Below are positions 43,559 through 51,850 of a DNA stretch of 64,000 bases, one piece after another. This DNA is from an uncultured Blautia sp. (GTDB lineage: Bacteria > Bacillota > Clostridia > Lachnospirales > Lachnospiraceae): assembly GCA_900553515.1 (NCBI GenBank), contig USDN01000007.1, positions 4,038 to 68,037 on the forward strand. The letters are read 5' to 3'. How positions within the stretch are numbered: position 1 is the stretch's first letter; the number at the start of each line of letters is the position of its first letter. The notes beneath the pieces are model-generated. The model saw nothing but the letters and a program-made list of their open reading frames with translations. It was not told the DNA's origin and did not search any database. The translations under genes and the position numbers were made by a program.

Positions 43559-43939
43559 TTAGTTCATTGTTGCCAGGGTATCTCCGTTTTCTACGGAAGC
43601 ACCTTCTGCTGTATCGATACTTGCAACTGTACCATCCTGAGGTGCAACTACAGGAATCTCCATTTTCATGGACTCAAGGATCACGATACTGTCACCTGCT
43701 TTTACTGCCTGACCTGCTGATGCAACAATCTTCAGCACTTTGCCAGGAACAGAGGCAGTTACTTTAACAGCGCCTGCGCCGGCTGCCGGTGCTGCTGCTT
43801 TAGGAGCTGCTGCCGGCGCTGCCTTTGGAGCTGCTGCCGGTGCCGCTTTAGGTGCTGCTGCCGGTGCAGATACGCTTCCAGTTTCTTCTACAGTTACTTC
43901 ATATGCGGTTCCGTTTACGGTAATTGTATAGCTTTTCAT
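43559..43939 (-). CDS. Biotin carboxyl carrier protein of the decarboxylase
   Basis: A 126-residue biotin carrier. Residues 1-22 form a beta-hairpin-like start (MKSYTITVNGTAYEVTVEE). Residues 25-56 are an Ala/Pro/Lys linker with an 8-residue repeat, and 57-126 the biotinyl domain with ESMKMEI; the Lys between the two Met is the expected biotin site, with Ser in place of the common Ala before it. It matches MmdC or GcdC and the 1.3S subunit of transcarboxylase. AGGAGG precedes the ATG. It likely serves both carboxyltransferases of this cluster. Confidence 0.95.
   Translation of the reverse strand: MKSYTITVNGTAYEVTVEETGSVSAPAAAPKAAPAAAPKAAPAAAPKAAAPAAGAGAVKVTASVPGKVLKIVASAGQAVKAGDSIVILESMKMEIPVVAPQDGTVASIDTAEGASVENGDTLATMN
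43772..43867 (-). repeat. Ala-Pro-Lys linker repeat in the biotin carrier gene
   Basis: Imperfect tandem repeat of a 24-base unit encoding an 8-residue period with Pro-Lys at 30-31, 38-39 and 46-47. Such linkers give the biotin domain reach between active sites; length is likely variable between strains. Confidence 0.7.
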
Positions 43940-43962
43940 TATATAATCCTCCTAATTGTCAA

Positions 43963-44709
43963 TTATCTTCTTGAACGTTTGATTTTGCGAATAGAACGTA
44001 CAACAAATCCATCAGTGCTTGTCCCTTCAGCCGCTGCAATAGCTGCTGCAATAACTGCGATCAGCTCGTTATCATCACTGAGTTCTGCAGTTTCCTGCAC
44101 TGGTGCTGCCGGTGCAGGTACCGGTACAGACACAGGTTCTTTTTTCTCTTTTTTAGCTGCTGAGGAACCTGGGATGAACTTGAACAAGGAGATCACAAAG
44201 ATCAAAAGGATCAGGATCACAAATACTGTTCCAAGTCCCATAAGGGTATTTAATCCCGCATTCTTCATAGTTGTTGACAGCGGATACTGGACATTCACTG
44301 CTACAGATGCAGGAGTAACCATTCCGTCAGTCTCTTCAAACACATAAACGAATTCTGCATCAAGCTTTTCGAAATCAACCGGTACAGTAGCTGTATACTG
44401 ACGGTTCGAAAATTCAACCTCAGCAGATCCTGCTTCTACAAACTCTCCTACCTCTTCTCTGGCATCATCCCAGGCTGTCATTGCACTTACAGTAAATTCA
44501 TCTCCGGATTCAAGATAAGCCTTGATCTCATCAGCTCCAAGTGTGACAATCTCGCTGGTCAGCCCCTCTGCAGTCATAACGATCTGGGTATTGACTGACT
44601 CATCAATCTCGCCGCCTGCCATTACAACTGCTGTGCCGGAAAAGGTAAGTGAAACAGCGCAGACTGCTGCTGCACAGACAGCGGACGCTCTTTTAAACAT
44701 CTGACTCAT
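43963..44709 (-). CDS. OadG-family membrane subunit with large extracytoplasmic domain
   Basis: A 248-residue protein with a signal-like start (MSQMFKRASAVCAAAVCAV, cleaved or anchored near 30) and an acidic extracytoplasmic domain from about 33 to 150. One membrane helix (about 155-178) and a Pro/Ala/Lys-rich cytoplasmic linker follow. The end (about 210-248) has the ELIAVIAAAIAAAEG helix and basic SIRKIKRSRR, typical of OadG/MmdD tails. OadG proteins are usually 80-120 residues, so the outer domain is an addition. It sits between mmdA and the biotin carrier gene; it probably assembles the carboxyltransferase on the membrane pump. Confidence 0.85.
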   Translation of the reverse strand: MSQMFKRASAVCAAAVCAVSLTFSGTAVVMAGGEIDESVNTQIVMTAEGLTSEIVTLGADEIKAYLESGDEFTVSAMTAWDDAREEVGEFVEAGSAEVEFSNRQYTATVPVDFEKLDAEFVYVFEETDGMVTPASVAVNVQYPLSTTMKNAGLNTLMGLGTVFVILILLIFVISLFKFIPGSSAAKKEKKEPVSVPVPAPAAPVQETAELSDDNELIAVIAAAIAAAEGTSTDGFVVRSIRKIKRSRR

Positions 44710-44723
44710 ATGCTCACCTCACC

Positions 44724-46160
44724 TTAGACTGCGCTGTGCTTTTTAGCCGGGCGGTCTTCTCTTTTTGTGAACAGCATTTCAAAAGCTCCGATCACATATT
44801 TTCTTGTATCAGCCGGAGCGATCACTGTATCCACATAGCCTCTTGCTGCTGCAGACGCAACGCCGGACTGAAGTTCTCTGTATTCAGCTGCTTTTTCATT
44901 GAGAACAGCTGCATCTGCTCCCGGATACATGATCTTAGCAGCAAGAGAAGCATCCATCATACCAATTTCTGCATTTTCCCATGCGTAAACAAGATCTGCT
45001 CCTACAGACTTACTGTTCATAGCAACATATGCAGTACCATATGCCTTACCGATGATCACGTTTACCTTCGGAACAGTGGCATCTGCAAATGCATGAACCA
45101 TATCGCCAACAGATTTTGCCATCATTTTTTCATTACAGAGAGTAGCCTTAAAGCCGGTAACATTTGTAAGAGTAAGTACCGGAATATCAAAAGCGTCACA
45201 GAATTTCACGAAATCTGCAGCCTTTCTTGCGCCTCTTGCAGAAATAGTTCCGTCAAACTCCTCTGTTTTTTCACCTTCTTCATTGTATACTTCTGTTCTG
45301 TTTGCCACTGCACCAACAGTTGCTCCATTCAGGCGAAGGAATCCTGTTACAACGTCCTTGCCATACTCTTTCTTTGTTTCAAAGAAAAGTCCGTCATCTG
45401 CAATTCTGGAAAGTGCAATAGAGGTATCTCCTGCGCAGGCTGCCAGATCATCACAGGTACGGTTCAGATCGTCTGTACACTCTACAAAAGAATCATTGTC
45501 TTCAAAATTGGAAGGAAGAAGGCTGACAAGCTGACGGATCTCTCCAAGGATTTCCTCTTCAGTGCCAACTCCATCAATAAGACCAGTTTCCTGACTCTGG
45601 AAATCAGCTGCGGCTGTATCACATTTATCAACATGATTTCCCTCAAGAGCATTTGGTGTATTTACAAACATTTTACCTTTTTTAGCTTCCATAAAAGTAA
45701 AGTCTGTCAGTGCAGGAACTACTGCCATTCCGCCGCCGCAGATACCGAAAACTGCAGTGATCTGTGGAATCATTCCAGACGCCAGTGTCTGCTTCAGATA
45801 AATAGAACCAAAAGCTTCCAGTGCATCTGTTGCCTCCTGAAGTCTAAGGCCGGCACAGTCAACAAGACCGATGACAGGAGCTCCTGTTTTCATTGCAAGA
45901 TCATAGAGTGCGGAAATTTTCTTTGCATGCATTTCGCCTACAGTTCCGTTCAGAACAGAAGCGTCCTGGCTGTACACATATACAAGATTTCCGTCAATGA
46001 CACCTGAGCCGGTGATCACACCGTCTGAAGGTGCTTTTGTTTCAGTTATGTTAAAATCAGTATTTCTTGCTGTAATACTTTTTCCGATTTCAACAAAACT
46101 GTTCGCATCAAGCAAAGAAGTAATTCTTGTGCTTGCTAAACTTGGTGTTGCATTACTCAT
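44724..46160 (-). CDS. mmdA: Acyl-CoA carboxyltransferase subunit (MmdA/PccB-like)
   Basis: Carboxyltransferase that moves a carboxyl group between an acyl-CoA (methylmalonyl-, malonyl- or glutaconyl-CoA) and biotin. The 478-residue protein has the two crotonase-like domains. The first carries VFGICGGGMAVVPALTDFTFM (oxyanion loop) near 145, the second a TNVTGFKATL segment and IIGKAYGTAYVAMNSKSVGADL, with AAARGYVDTVIAPADTRKYV at the end. It is somewhat shorter than MmdA (about 510-520). The substrate cannot be fixed from sequence. It is first in the cluster, behind a good promoter, with GGAGGG upstream. Confidence 0.92.
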   Translation of the reverse strand: MSNATPSLASTRITSLLDANSFVEIGKSITARNTDFNITETKAPSDGVITGSGVIDGNLVYVYSQDASVLNGTVGEMHAKKISALYDLAMKTGAPVIGLVDCAGLRLQEATDALEAFGSIYLKQTLASGMIPQITAVFGICGGGMAVVPALTDFTFMEAKKGKMFVNTPNALEGNHVDKCDTAAADFQSQETGLIDGVGTEEEILGEIRQLVSLLPSNFEDNDSFVECTDDLNRTCDDLAACAGDTSIALSRIADDGLFFETKKEYGKDVVTGFLRLNGATVGAVANRTEVYNEEGEKTEEFDGTISARGARKAADFVKFCDAFDIPVLTLTNVTGFKATLCNEKMMAKSVGDMVHAFADATVPKVNVIIGKAYGTAYVAMNSKSVGADLVYAWENAEIGMMDASLAAKIMYPGADAAVLNEKAAEYRELQSGVASAAARGYVDTVIAPADTRKYVIGAFEMLFTKREDRPAKKHSAV

Positions 46161-46221
46161 TCTCGTTTGCCCTCCATTTTTATAAGAATTTTAAGTATAA
46201 CCAAAATTTCAGCCGATTATA

Positions 46222-46250
46222 ATTGTACCCTTTTTTCAAAAATATTTCAA
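46222..46250 (-). promoter_or_regulatory. Promoter of the decarboxylase cluster
   Basis: TTGAAA (46245-46250) and TACAAT (46222-46227) on the minus strand are 17 bases apart, about 60 bases before the mmdA start. No obvious operator palindrome was seen beside it. Confidence 0.75.
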
Positions 46251-46332
46251 TAGGGTAACGTGTTTTTGTTAAAAATTTAACCTCATTCTTTTTGGCGGGC
46301 TATACAATTTTTTACAGGCTTTCTATCCTTAT

Positions 46333-47589
46333 TCAATGAAAAAAGTCATGAAAAACCTGATCCACACACCAGAAAAATGAAATCTCATCTACATTTCTGT
46401 CTGCTGTTACAGGATAAGAAGCAACCGTCTCTCCACCCAGACTGCAAGTATAAGTGCCGATCTGTGTACCCTTTCTGACAGGCGCCTGCAGTTCTTCCTT
46501 CAGTTCCAAACTGTAGCTGAGATTTTCTCCTTTTTTCAGAAGAAGTTTTTTCGCTTTGTCTTTTTCCGATATTGAAACCAGCCCCTGGACAAAAGCATTT
46601 TCACCGATATCCGTATTTCTTTCCACACCGTTTTTTACTTCTGCAGTGCAGCTTTCCGGTACTTTCCAAAGAGGTTCATAAGAAAAATTGCTGTTTCCAT
46701 ATTCAAGGAGCTTTTTGGTATCTTTCCACTTATAAGTTTTATTATTTGGCCATCCACAGCCCAAAAGTGAAATGATCAGAAGATTTTCTCCCTGTCTGCA
46801 TGCGCATACATAACAGTATCCTGCATCTCCCGTAAAACCTGTTTTTCCTGACAGTACTCCCTCCGTCATATCCAACAGGGCATTTGTATTATGAAGAGAA
46901 AAAACTCGATTCTTGTTCAGATCAGAAAACGTATATTCTCTGGTTTCTGTGATCTTCAGAAATGTTCTGTTCTTTATGGCATATCTCATAATAAGAGCAA
47001 GATCCCGTGCCGTTGTATGATGTTTTCCATTTTTATTTTCTGCGTCCAGACCATTGGGTGTGATAAAATAGGTATCTGTACATCCTATCTCCTCAGCCTT
47101 TTCATTCATCATTTCTGCAAATCCTTCAACAGATCCGCCAATATGCTCTGCAATCGCTACAGCTGTGTCATTATGGCTCATCAGCATCAGCGAATACAAA
47201 AGATCTTCCAGATAATACTGTTCTCCTTCCTCAAGTCCCAGCTGTACATCCGGCTGTGCCGCCGCTTTGGCAGAAACCATTACATAATCATCGCCTGCCC
47301 CATTTTCAAGTGCAAGGATGCAGGTAAGCACCTTGGTCGTACTGGCATTCGGCCTTGGCACATCTCCGTCCTTTTCATAAAGCACCCTGCCGGAAACGCC
47401 ATCCATAAGCACCGCTGACAAAGCATAAAGACTTCCCGGATTTCCTTCTGATACAGGTATATCTCCGATGTTTTTTTCCATAATCTCTTTTTCCATGAGG
47501 ATTTCTGCCCGTACATCTTTCCATGTACCGGAGATCCCCCAAAAAAGAATGACAGATGTCAGCAGAATCTTAAAAACAGCTTGTCTCAT
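46333..47589 (-). CDS. D-alanyl-D-alanine carboxypeptidase (DacF/PBP5 family)
   Basis: Low-molecular-weight penicillin-binding protein that trims the terminal D-Ala of peptidoglycan stems. The 418-residue product has an N-terminal signal-type helix (about 5-20), then the serine-peptidase motifs ASTTK (Ser83-Lys86 in this numbering), SHNDTA and SGKTGFTG. A C-terminal beta domain and a short hydrophobic end follow. I prefer the ATG at 47587-47589, which has GTGGGG at a good distance; an ATG two codons earlier is too close to it. A second, related enzyme is encoded at 51851-53032. Confidence 0.92.
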   Translation of the reverse strand: MRQAVFKILLTSVILFWGISGTWKDVRAEILMEKEIMEKNIGDIPVSEGNPGSLYALSAVLMDGVSGRVLYEKDGDVPRPNASTTKVLTCILALENGAGDDYVMVSAKAAAQPDVQLGLEEGEQYYLEDLLYSLMLMSHNDTAVAIAEHIGGSVEGFAEMMNEKAEEIGCTDTYFITPNGLDAENKNGKHHTTARDLALIMRYAIKNRTFLKITETREYTFSDLNKNRVFSLHNTNALLDMTEGVLSGKTGFTGDAGYCYVCACRQGENLLIISLLGCGWPNNKTYKWKDTKKLLEYGNSNFSYEPLWKVPESCTAEVKNGVERNTDIGENAFVQGLVSISEKDKAKKLLLKKGENLSYSLELKEELQAPVRKGTQIGTYTCSLGGETVASYPVTADRNVDEISFFWCVDQVFHDFFH

Positions 47590-47671
47590 ATCCATACCCC
47601 ACTTTTTTAATTATAGGATAATTCTATGCGTCTGAATCTGCTTTATTCTGCATTCCATCTGTCATATTATT

Positions 47672-48466
47672 TCAGCCATTATAAGTACGGTTCCACCATT
47701 TTGAAAGGGGAAGCTCTTCTTTAGAAAGACTGTATAATTCTTCCACATAAGCCGGTGCCTCTTCCACTGCCTGATCAAAATGCCGATGCAGTTCTTTCAC
47801 CGGTCCTTCTGACCCGGGCACCGGATCTTTTTCCATAAAAAATTCCAGTGCGGAACGAGACTTTCTTTTTCCGGCGATCCTGGTGATCAGAGCAACAAGA
47901 AAACGCCTTTTTCCTCTGTTGTCATACACCATGGCATTTGTAAGAAATTTCATCATTCTTAAAGAAACAAGAATATCTCTTGTCCCCAGTCCCGGAAACA
48001 TTTTACGTATCACCCTTGCATAGGAAACCTTAGGAACAATGCAGTCCGAAGGATAAAAATGATATGGATTTTTATTTGTTTCCAGCATCAGGGTTCTGTC
48101 GAACTCTTTTTCAAGAAGTGTATGCGTGATCACCTTGGCTTTTGCCATATCTTCCACATAAGGATGGCATACACTGTCCAGAAGATAATGACAGCCAAAT
48201 CCCAGAAGATACGCAAGAAGCCTTTCATCATCCCGGGACCGCACCATACTCATCCCCCTCAGAAAAAAAGAGGCGGCTGGCATACTGTGCATTTCTACAC
48301 CGATACTGCTGACAGAAAGATCTGTCAGATCATAAAAAAGAATATCCGGTCCATGAAGTCCTATACGGAACAGATCCCCATTTTTACGGATCACTTTCCG
48401 TATTTCCTCAGGGAGCTGTCTATATACTTTTTTTCCAAACAGATCATGGGTATATGTAGTTGGCAT
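47672..48466 (-). CDS. Zinc-dependent phospholipase C-like protein
   Basis: A 264-residue protein similar to the zinc-dependent phospholipase C family (PF00882): PTTYTHDLFGKKV start, GLHGPDILFYD, HSMPAASFF, LGFGCHYLLDSVCHPYVED and EKEFDRTLM. Several His and Asp residues match the expected metal ligands. There is no signal peptide, so it is probably cytoplasmic and its substrate is unknown. It stands between scpB and the carboxypeptidase gene, 16 bases after scpB. Confidence 0.85.
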   Translation of the reverse strand: MPTTYTHDLFGKKVYRQLPEEIRKVIRKNGDLFRIGLHGPDILFYDLTDLSVSSIGVEMHSMPAASFFLRGMSMVRSRDDERLLAYLLGFGCHYLLDSVCHPYVEDMAKAKVITHTLLEKEFDRTLMLETNKNPYHFYPSDCIVPKVSYARVIRKMFPGLGTRDILVSLRMMKFLTNAMVYDNRGKRRFLVALITRIAGKRKSRSALEFFMEKDPVPGSEGPVKELHRHFDQAVEEAPAYVEELYSLSKEELPLSKWWNRTYNG

Positions 48467-48482
48467 AAATATCTTTCCTTTC

Positions 48483-49052
48483 TTATACGTCCAGCCTGAG
48501 CTGGATTTCCTCTTCTGCCTCTGCTTTAAAATCTTCCATCTGTACAGGATCCATCACAGGCAGTTCGTCTATTGCCTGCACTCCGAAAGAGCGCAGGAAT
48601 TCTTCTGTAGTACCAAAAAGAATGGGACGTCCCGGCGCATCCAGTCTCCCAAGTTCTTTTACCAGTTCATATTCTACCAGTTTATTGATCGCGTGATCAC
48701 ATTTTACACCGCGGATCTTTTCTATCTCCGCCTTTGTAACCGGCTGTTTATAGGCAATGATCGAAAGGGTTTCCAACATAACATCCGAAAGAGCTGGCTT
48801 CTGCGGATGCATGGCGATCTGGATCAGATTATCATAATATTCTTTTTTTGTGCACATCTGATAAGACTGTTCCAGTTCAATGATCTGGATCCCTCTGTCT
48901 TCCTCTTCATATCGTTCCATCATATGGTGGATCAGCTTTCTGGTAGTATCTTTATCCTGACCTACCGCCTCGGCAATTCGAGAAAGTTCCACGGAATCTC
49001 CCATAGCAAAAAGAATGGCTTCAATTGCTGCTTCTGTTCTTTTTATTCCCAT
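48483..49052 (-). CDS. scpB: Segregation and condensation protein B
   Basis: ScpB is the winged-helix dimer that joins ScpA and SMC in the bacterial condensin. The product has EAAIEAILFAMGDSVELSRIAEAVG, LSIIAYKQPVTKAEIEKIRGV, and the RPILFGTTEEFLRSFG end block. I use the ATG at 49050-49052, which has GAGGAG just upstream, giving 189 residues; an ATG four codons earlier is possible. It follows scpA by about 17 bases. No smc gene is in the window. Confidence 0.95.
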   Translation of the reverse strand: MGIKRTEAAIEAILFAMGDSVELSRIAEAVGQDKDTTRKLIHHMMERYEEEDRGIQIIELEQSYQMCTKKEYYDNLIQIAMHPQKPALSDVMLETLSIIAYKQPVTKAEIEKIRGVKCDHAINKLVEYELVKELGRLDAPGRPILFGTTEEFLRSFGVQAIDELPVMDPVQMEDFKAEAEEEIQLRLDV

Positions 49053-49069
49053 AATTCTCCTCATTCCAG

Positions 49070-49855
49070 TTATTCATCCGCAAATTCTGTCAGATGTCTC
49101 CAGGTTTTCGGGTCTTCTTTGACTTCAACCTGTATATCATCAAATAACGCTTCCTGCTCTACATGGATGTATCCCATCTTCATCAGCTCAAGGATCGATA
49201 AAAATGTCACGATCACCTGAATACGAGATGTTTGTCCCTCCAGCAGTTTCCGAAAGCTGAATCTGCGATGACTGGCTGCATATTCTTTCATTTCCAGCAT
49301 TTTATCCGAAAGACTGACTTCCTCCTTTTCGATCGTTCCGAATTTACTTCGGATAGGATCGATCTTTGCCTCCTGTTTTTTCAGGATGGATTTATAAATC
49401 TGATTCAGTTTTTCCAGGGTAAGAGAGGCAAGCAGCTCCTGAGGATCTACCGGCTCCCGGTATTTCAGCACTTCTCCGGGAATTGTCGCTTTTTTATAAA
49501 ACACTCCCGCTGCTCCATCTAATTTATCTTTCAGCTCATAGGACATATACTTATACATTTTGTATTCCAAAAGTTTTTGCACAAGTTCCTCTCTTGGATC
49601 CTCTTCCTGGCCTTCCTCATTTACTTCTCTTGGAAGAAGCATTTTACATTTGATGTCCAGAAGCGTGGCAGCCATTACAAGAAATTCACTCATCGTTCCC
49701 AGATCTTCTGTTTCCATTCCATGGATATACTCCATATATTGATCTGTAATCTCCACGATCGGAATATCATAAATATCAATCTTATTTTTTTCTATCAGAT
49801 GAAGGAGCAGGTCCAATGGTCCTTCAAACACATTGATCTTAACAGATATCGCCAT
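49070..49855 (-). CDS. scpA: Segregation and condensation protein A
   Basis: Kleisin subunit of the SMC complex, 261 residues. Markers are VFEGPLDLLLHLIEKNKIDIYDIPI at the N-terminus (SMC neck binding), MAATLLDIKCKMLLPR, and the C-terminal winged helix VIVTFLSILELMKMG. It overlaps the metallophosphoesterase gene by 17 bases. AGGAGA lies upstream of the start. Confidence 0.96.
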   Translation of the reverse strand: MAISVKINVFEGPLDLLLHLIEKNKIDIYDIPIVEITDQYMEYIHGMETEDLGTMSEFLVMAATLLDIKCKMLLPREVNEEGQEEDPREELVQKLLEYKMYKYMSYELKDKLDGAAGVFYKKATIPGEVLKYREPVDPQELLASLTLEKLNQIYKSILKKQEAKIDPIRSKFGTIEKEEVSLSDKMLEMKEYAASHRRFSFRKLLEGQTSRIQVIVTFLSILELMKMGYIHVEQEALFDDIQVEVKEDPKTWRHLTEFADE

Positions 49856-50681
49856 CTTCTGTATGTTCTCCTGTTTTTCTGTTTATTCCTGCAGGAATCA
49901 GCTCCACCAAGATCAGTTCCCGCGGATTATTGATCCGAAGAGGGACCGTATGCTCTCCCAGCCCCGCACTGACCAGCATATGCTTATCTTTTCTGTGAAA
50001 ATCCCCGCAGCAGTATGGCGGAAGAAACAGATACTGCGGACATGCCAGTCCATGGTGCTCGCTAAGTCTCAGTACTCCGCCATGGTAATGCCCTGATACA
50101 GTAAGATCCGCTCCCCATTGAAAATAAGCATCTCCATATTTCGGATTATGAGCCAGTAATACGGAAACTCCATATTCGGAAGATCTTCCGATCAGTTTTT
50201 CCATCACTTCCTGATCCGGATAGGGGGATGCAGGTTTCCTGTAATATTCCATAGGAAGTTCCAGACCATAAAAAACAAAATCTGTTCCCTTAATCTCCAT
50301 AAAAATATGCTCATTGTGAAGAAAACAGACACCGGCGTTTGTCAGTACCCGTTCATAATTTTTATATTTTTCTGAAGTCTCCGGATTCATCAGCATTTTA
50401 TTTTCATGATTTCCCATAACATAAAATACCGGAAGGCTGTTAGCAAGCCGACAGAAAAAGCCGGCGACCGCCGCAGCCGAAAAAGGGTCTGAACTTACCA
50501 CCATATCTCCCGCAACAAGGACGGCATCTGCTCCGGCTGATTCGATAGCCTGAAAAAGTTCCTGGTTTTCCTTTCCAAACACAAATCCATGAAGATCTGC
50601 AAGGACGGCCATTCGTACACATTGGCCTCCCTTCAGCTTTTCCATTCGGATCTGATATGTTTTTGTTCTGAATGTTTTCAT
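49839..50681 (-). CDS. Calcineurin-like metallophosphoesterase (YkuE-like)
   Basis: A 280-residue dinuclear metal phosphoesterase. Motifs in order are ADLHG (D-x-H), VAGDMV (G-D), GNHE, LLAHNP and SGHYHGG; together they make the complete metal site. There is no signal peptide or membrane helix in the reading chosen, so it may be cytosolic, unlike Tat-exported YkuE. Substrate is unknown. It lies between the molybdopterin-binding protein gene and scpA, with GGGGAG before the ATG. Confidence 0.9.
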   Translation of the reverse strand: MKTFRTKTYQIRMEKLKGGQCVRMAVLADLHGFVFGKENQELFQAIESAGADAVLVAGDMVVSSDPFSAAAVAGFFCRLANSLPVFYVMGNHENKMLMNPETSEKYKNYERVLTNAGVCFLHNEHIFMEIKGTDFVFYGLELPMEYYRKPASPYPDQEVMEKLIGRSSEYGVSVLLAHNPKYGDAYFQWGADLTVSGHYHGGVLRLSEHHGLACPQYLFLPPYCCGDFHRKDKHMLVSAGLGEHTVPLRINNPRELILVELIPAGINRKTGEHTEDGDIC

Positions 50682-50698
50682 ACTTCTCCCCTGGCGTT

Positions 50699-51727
50699 TT
50701 ATTTACCAAATCCACAATTAGGAAAAGTACAGCTCTCGCAGTTGAGACAGAGACCGCCTTCTCCATATGCTGCGATCTCTTCCCGGGTAACCGGGTCATC
50801 CGCCATAACTCTTGGCAGGATCAGATCAAATACTGTCCGTCTGGCATACATGACACAGCCCGGAAGCCCAAGCACAGGAATCCTTCTTCCTTCTCTTTGA
50901 ATATATGCCAAAAGCAGCATAGCTCCGGGAAGCACAGGCGCTCCATAAGTTACAATATCCGCTCCTGTGTCCTTGATCGCGCCCGGTGTACGATCATCAG
51001 GATCTACACTCATCCCTCCGCTGCAGATCACCATATCCGCACCTTCGTCAATAAATCTCAGGATATCTCCTGTAATCTGTTCTCTTTCATCTCCGGGAAG
51101 CGACTGCCCCAGGATCTCGCAGGGATATTCTGAAAGTTTATCTCTCAGAACAGGGGTAAACGTATCTTTGATCAGTCCCTTTTTTACTTCACTTCCGGTT
51201 GTGACGATACCTGCTCTTTTTTTCCGGAACGGCAAAATGGAAAACAAGGGCTTCTCTCCGGCTTCCTGAACCGCTCTGTCCATCTTTTCTTTTTCGATGA
51301 CCAACGGAATGATCCTGGTACCGGCAATCTTATCCCCTTTGTGTACCGGAAAATCTCCATGGCGAGAGGCGATCATCATCTCTCCCAGACTGTTCACTGA
51401 CACAAGAGCCTCTCTGCGTATTTTTAAAAGTCCGTCACAATCAGCAACCAGCTCAATCTTTCCCTCTTTTACTTCTGTGCCATACATATGATCCCCGGCA
51501 CAGATATCATATAAAATCTGCGCTGCCTCATTTTCGTGAAGGATACCTTCCTGTTTTTCCCATACATAAAGATGTTCCTTTCCCACCGACAAAAGTGCCG
51601 GAATATCCTCCTCTCTCACCACATGACCTTTTTTAAAAAGCACACCTTTTTTTTCATCTTTTATGATCTGCGTGATATCATGACAAAGAACATGACCTAC
51701 CGCATCTTCTGTTCTGATTTCTCTCAT
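50699..51727 (-). CDS. Molybdopterin-binding (MoeA/MoaB-like) protein with Cys-rich tail
   Basis: A 342-residue protein with a MoCF-type molybdopterin-binding domain in the second half: GIVTTGSEVKKGLI, then VICSGGMSVDPDDRTPGAI and VLGLPGCVMYARRTVFDLILPR. The N-terminal part (about 1-160) resembles the linker domains of MoeA. The last 18 residues contain C327, C330, C333 and C338 (CLNCESC-x4-C), a likely metal or cluster site. Such stand-alone proteins occur in anaerobes, sometimes near molybdenum or selenium enzymes, but none is in this window. It heads the run to scpA-scpB and has its own promoter. Confidence 0.85.
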   Translation of the reverse strand: MREIRTEDAVGHVLCHDITQIIKDEKKGVLFKKGHVVREEDIPALLSVGKEHLYVWEKQEGILHENEAAQILYDICAGDHMYGTEVKEGKIELVADCDGLLKIRREALVSVNSLGEMMIASRHGDFPVHKGDKIAGTRIIPLVIEKEKMDRAVQEAGEKPLFSILPFRKKRAGIVTTGSEVKKGLIKDTFTPVLRDKLSEYPCEILGQSLPGDEREQITGDILRFIDEGADMVICSGGMSVDPDDRTPGAIKDTGADIVTYGAPVLPGAMLLLAYIQREGRRIPVLGLPGCVMYARRTVFDLILPRVMADDPVTREEIAAYGEGGLCLNCESCTFPNCGFGK

Positions 51728-51774
51728 TTATTTCATTCCTCTCAAAAACTTTGACAATTGTTTATTTGAAGTTT

Positions 51775-51804
51775 ATTATACCCCTCAGCACTGCTCTTTG
51801 TCAA
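51775..51804 (-). promoter_or_regulatory. Promoter of the molybdopterin protein-scpAB run
   Basis: A perfect TTGACA (51799-51804) and a perfect TATAAT (51775-51780) lie 18 bases apart on the minus strand. Confidence 0.8.
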
Positions 51805-51850
51805 AAAAATCGTACTCTTTTCAAACTGTCCTCCTCCTGTTTTATGTGAT

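Noticed and set aside
43772..43867. Repeat in the biotin carrier gene as a CRISPR-like array
   Set aside because: Units are contiguous, lie in frame and encode an Ala-Pro linker; there are no spacers.
44736..46007. A 423-codon plus-strand open frame opposite mmdA
   Set aside because: It is antisense to a well-conserved gene, rich in Cys, Ile, Phe and His in the way reverse-frame translations are, and resembles no protein family.
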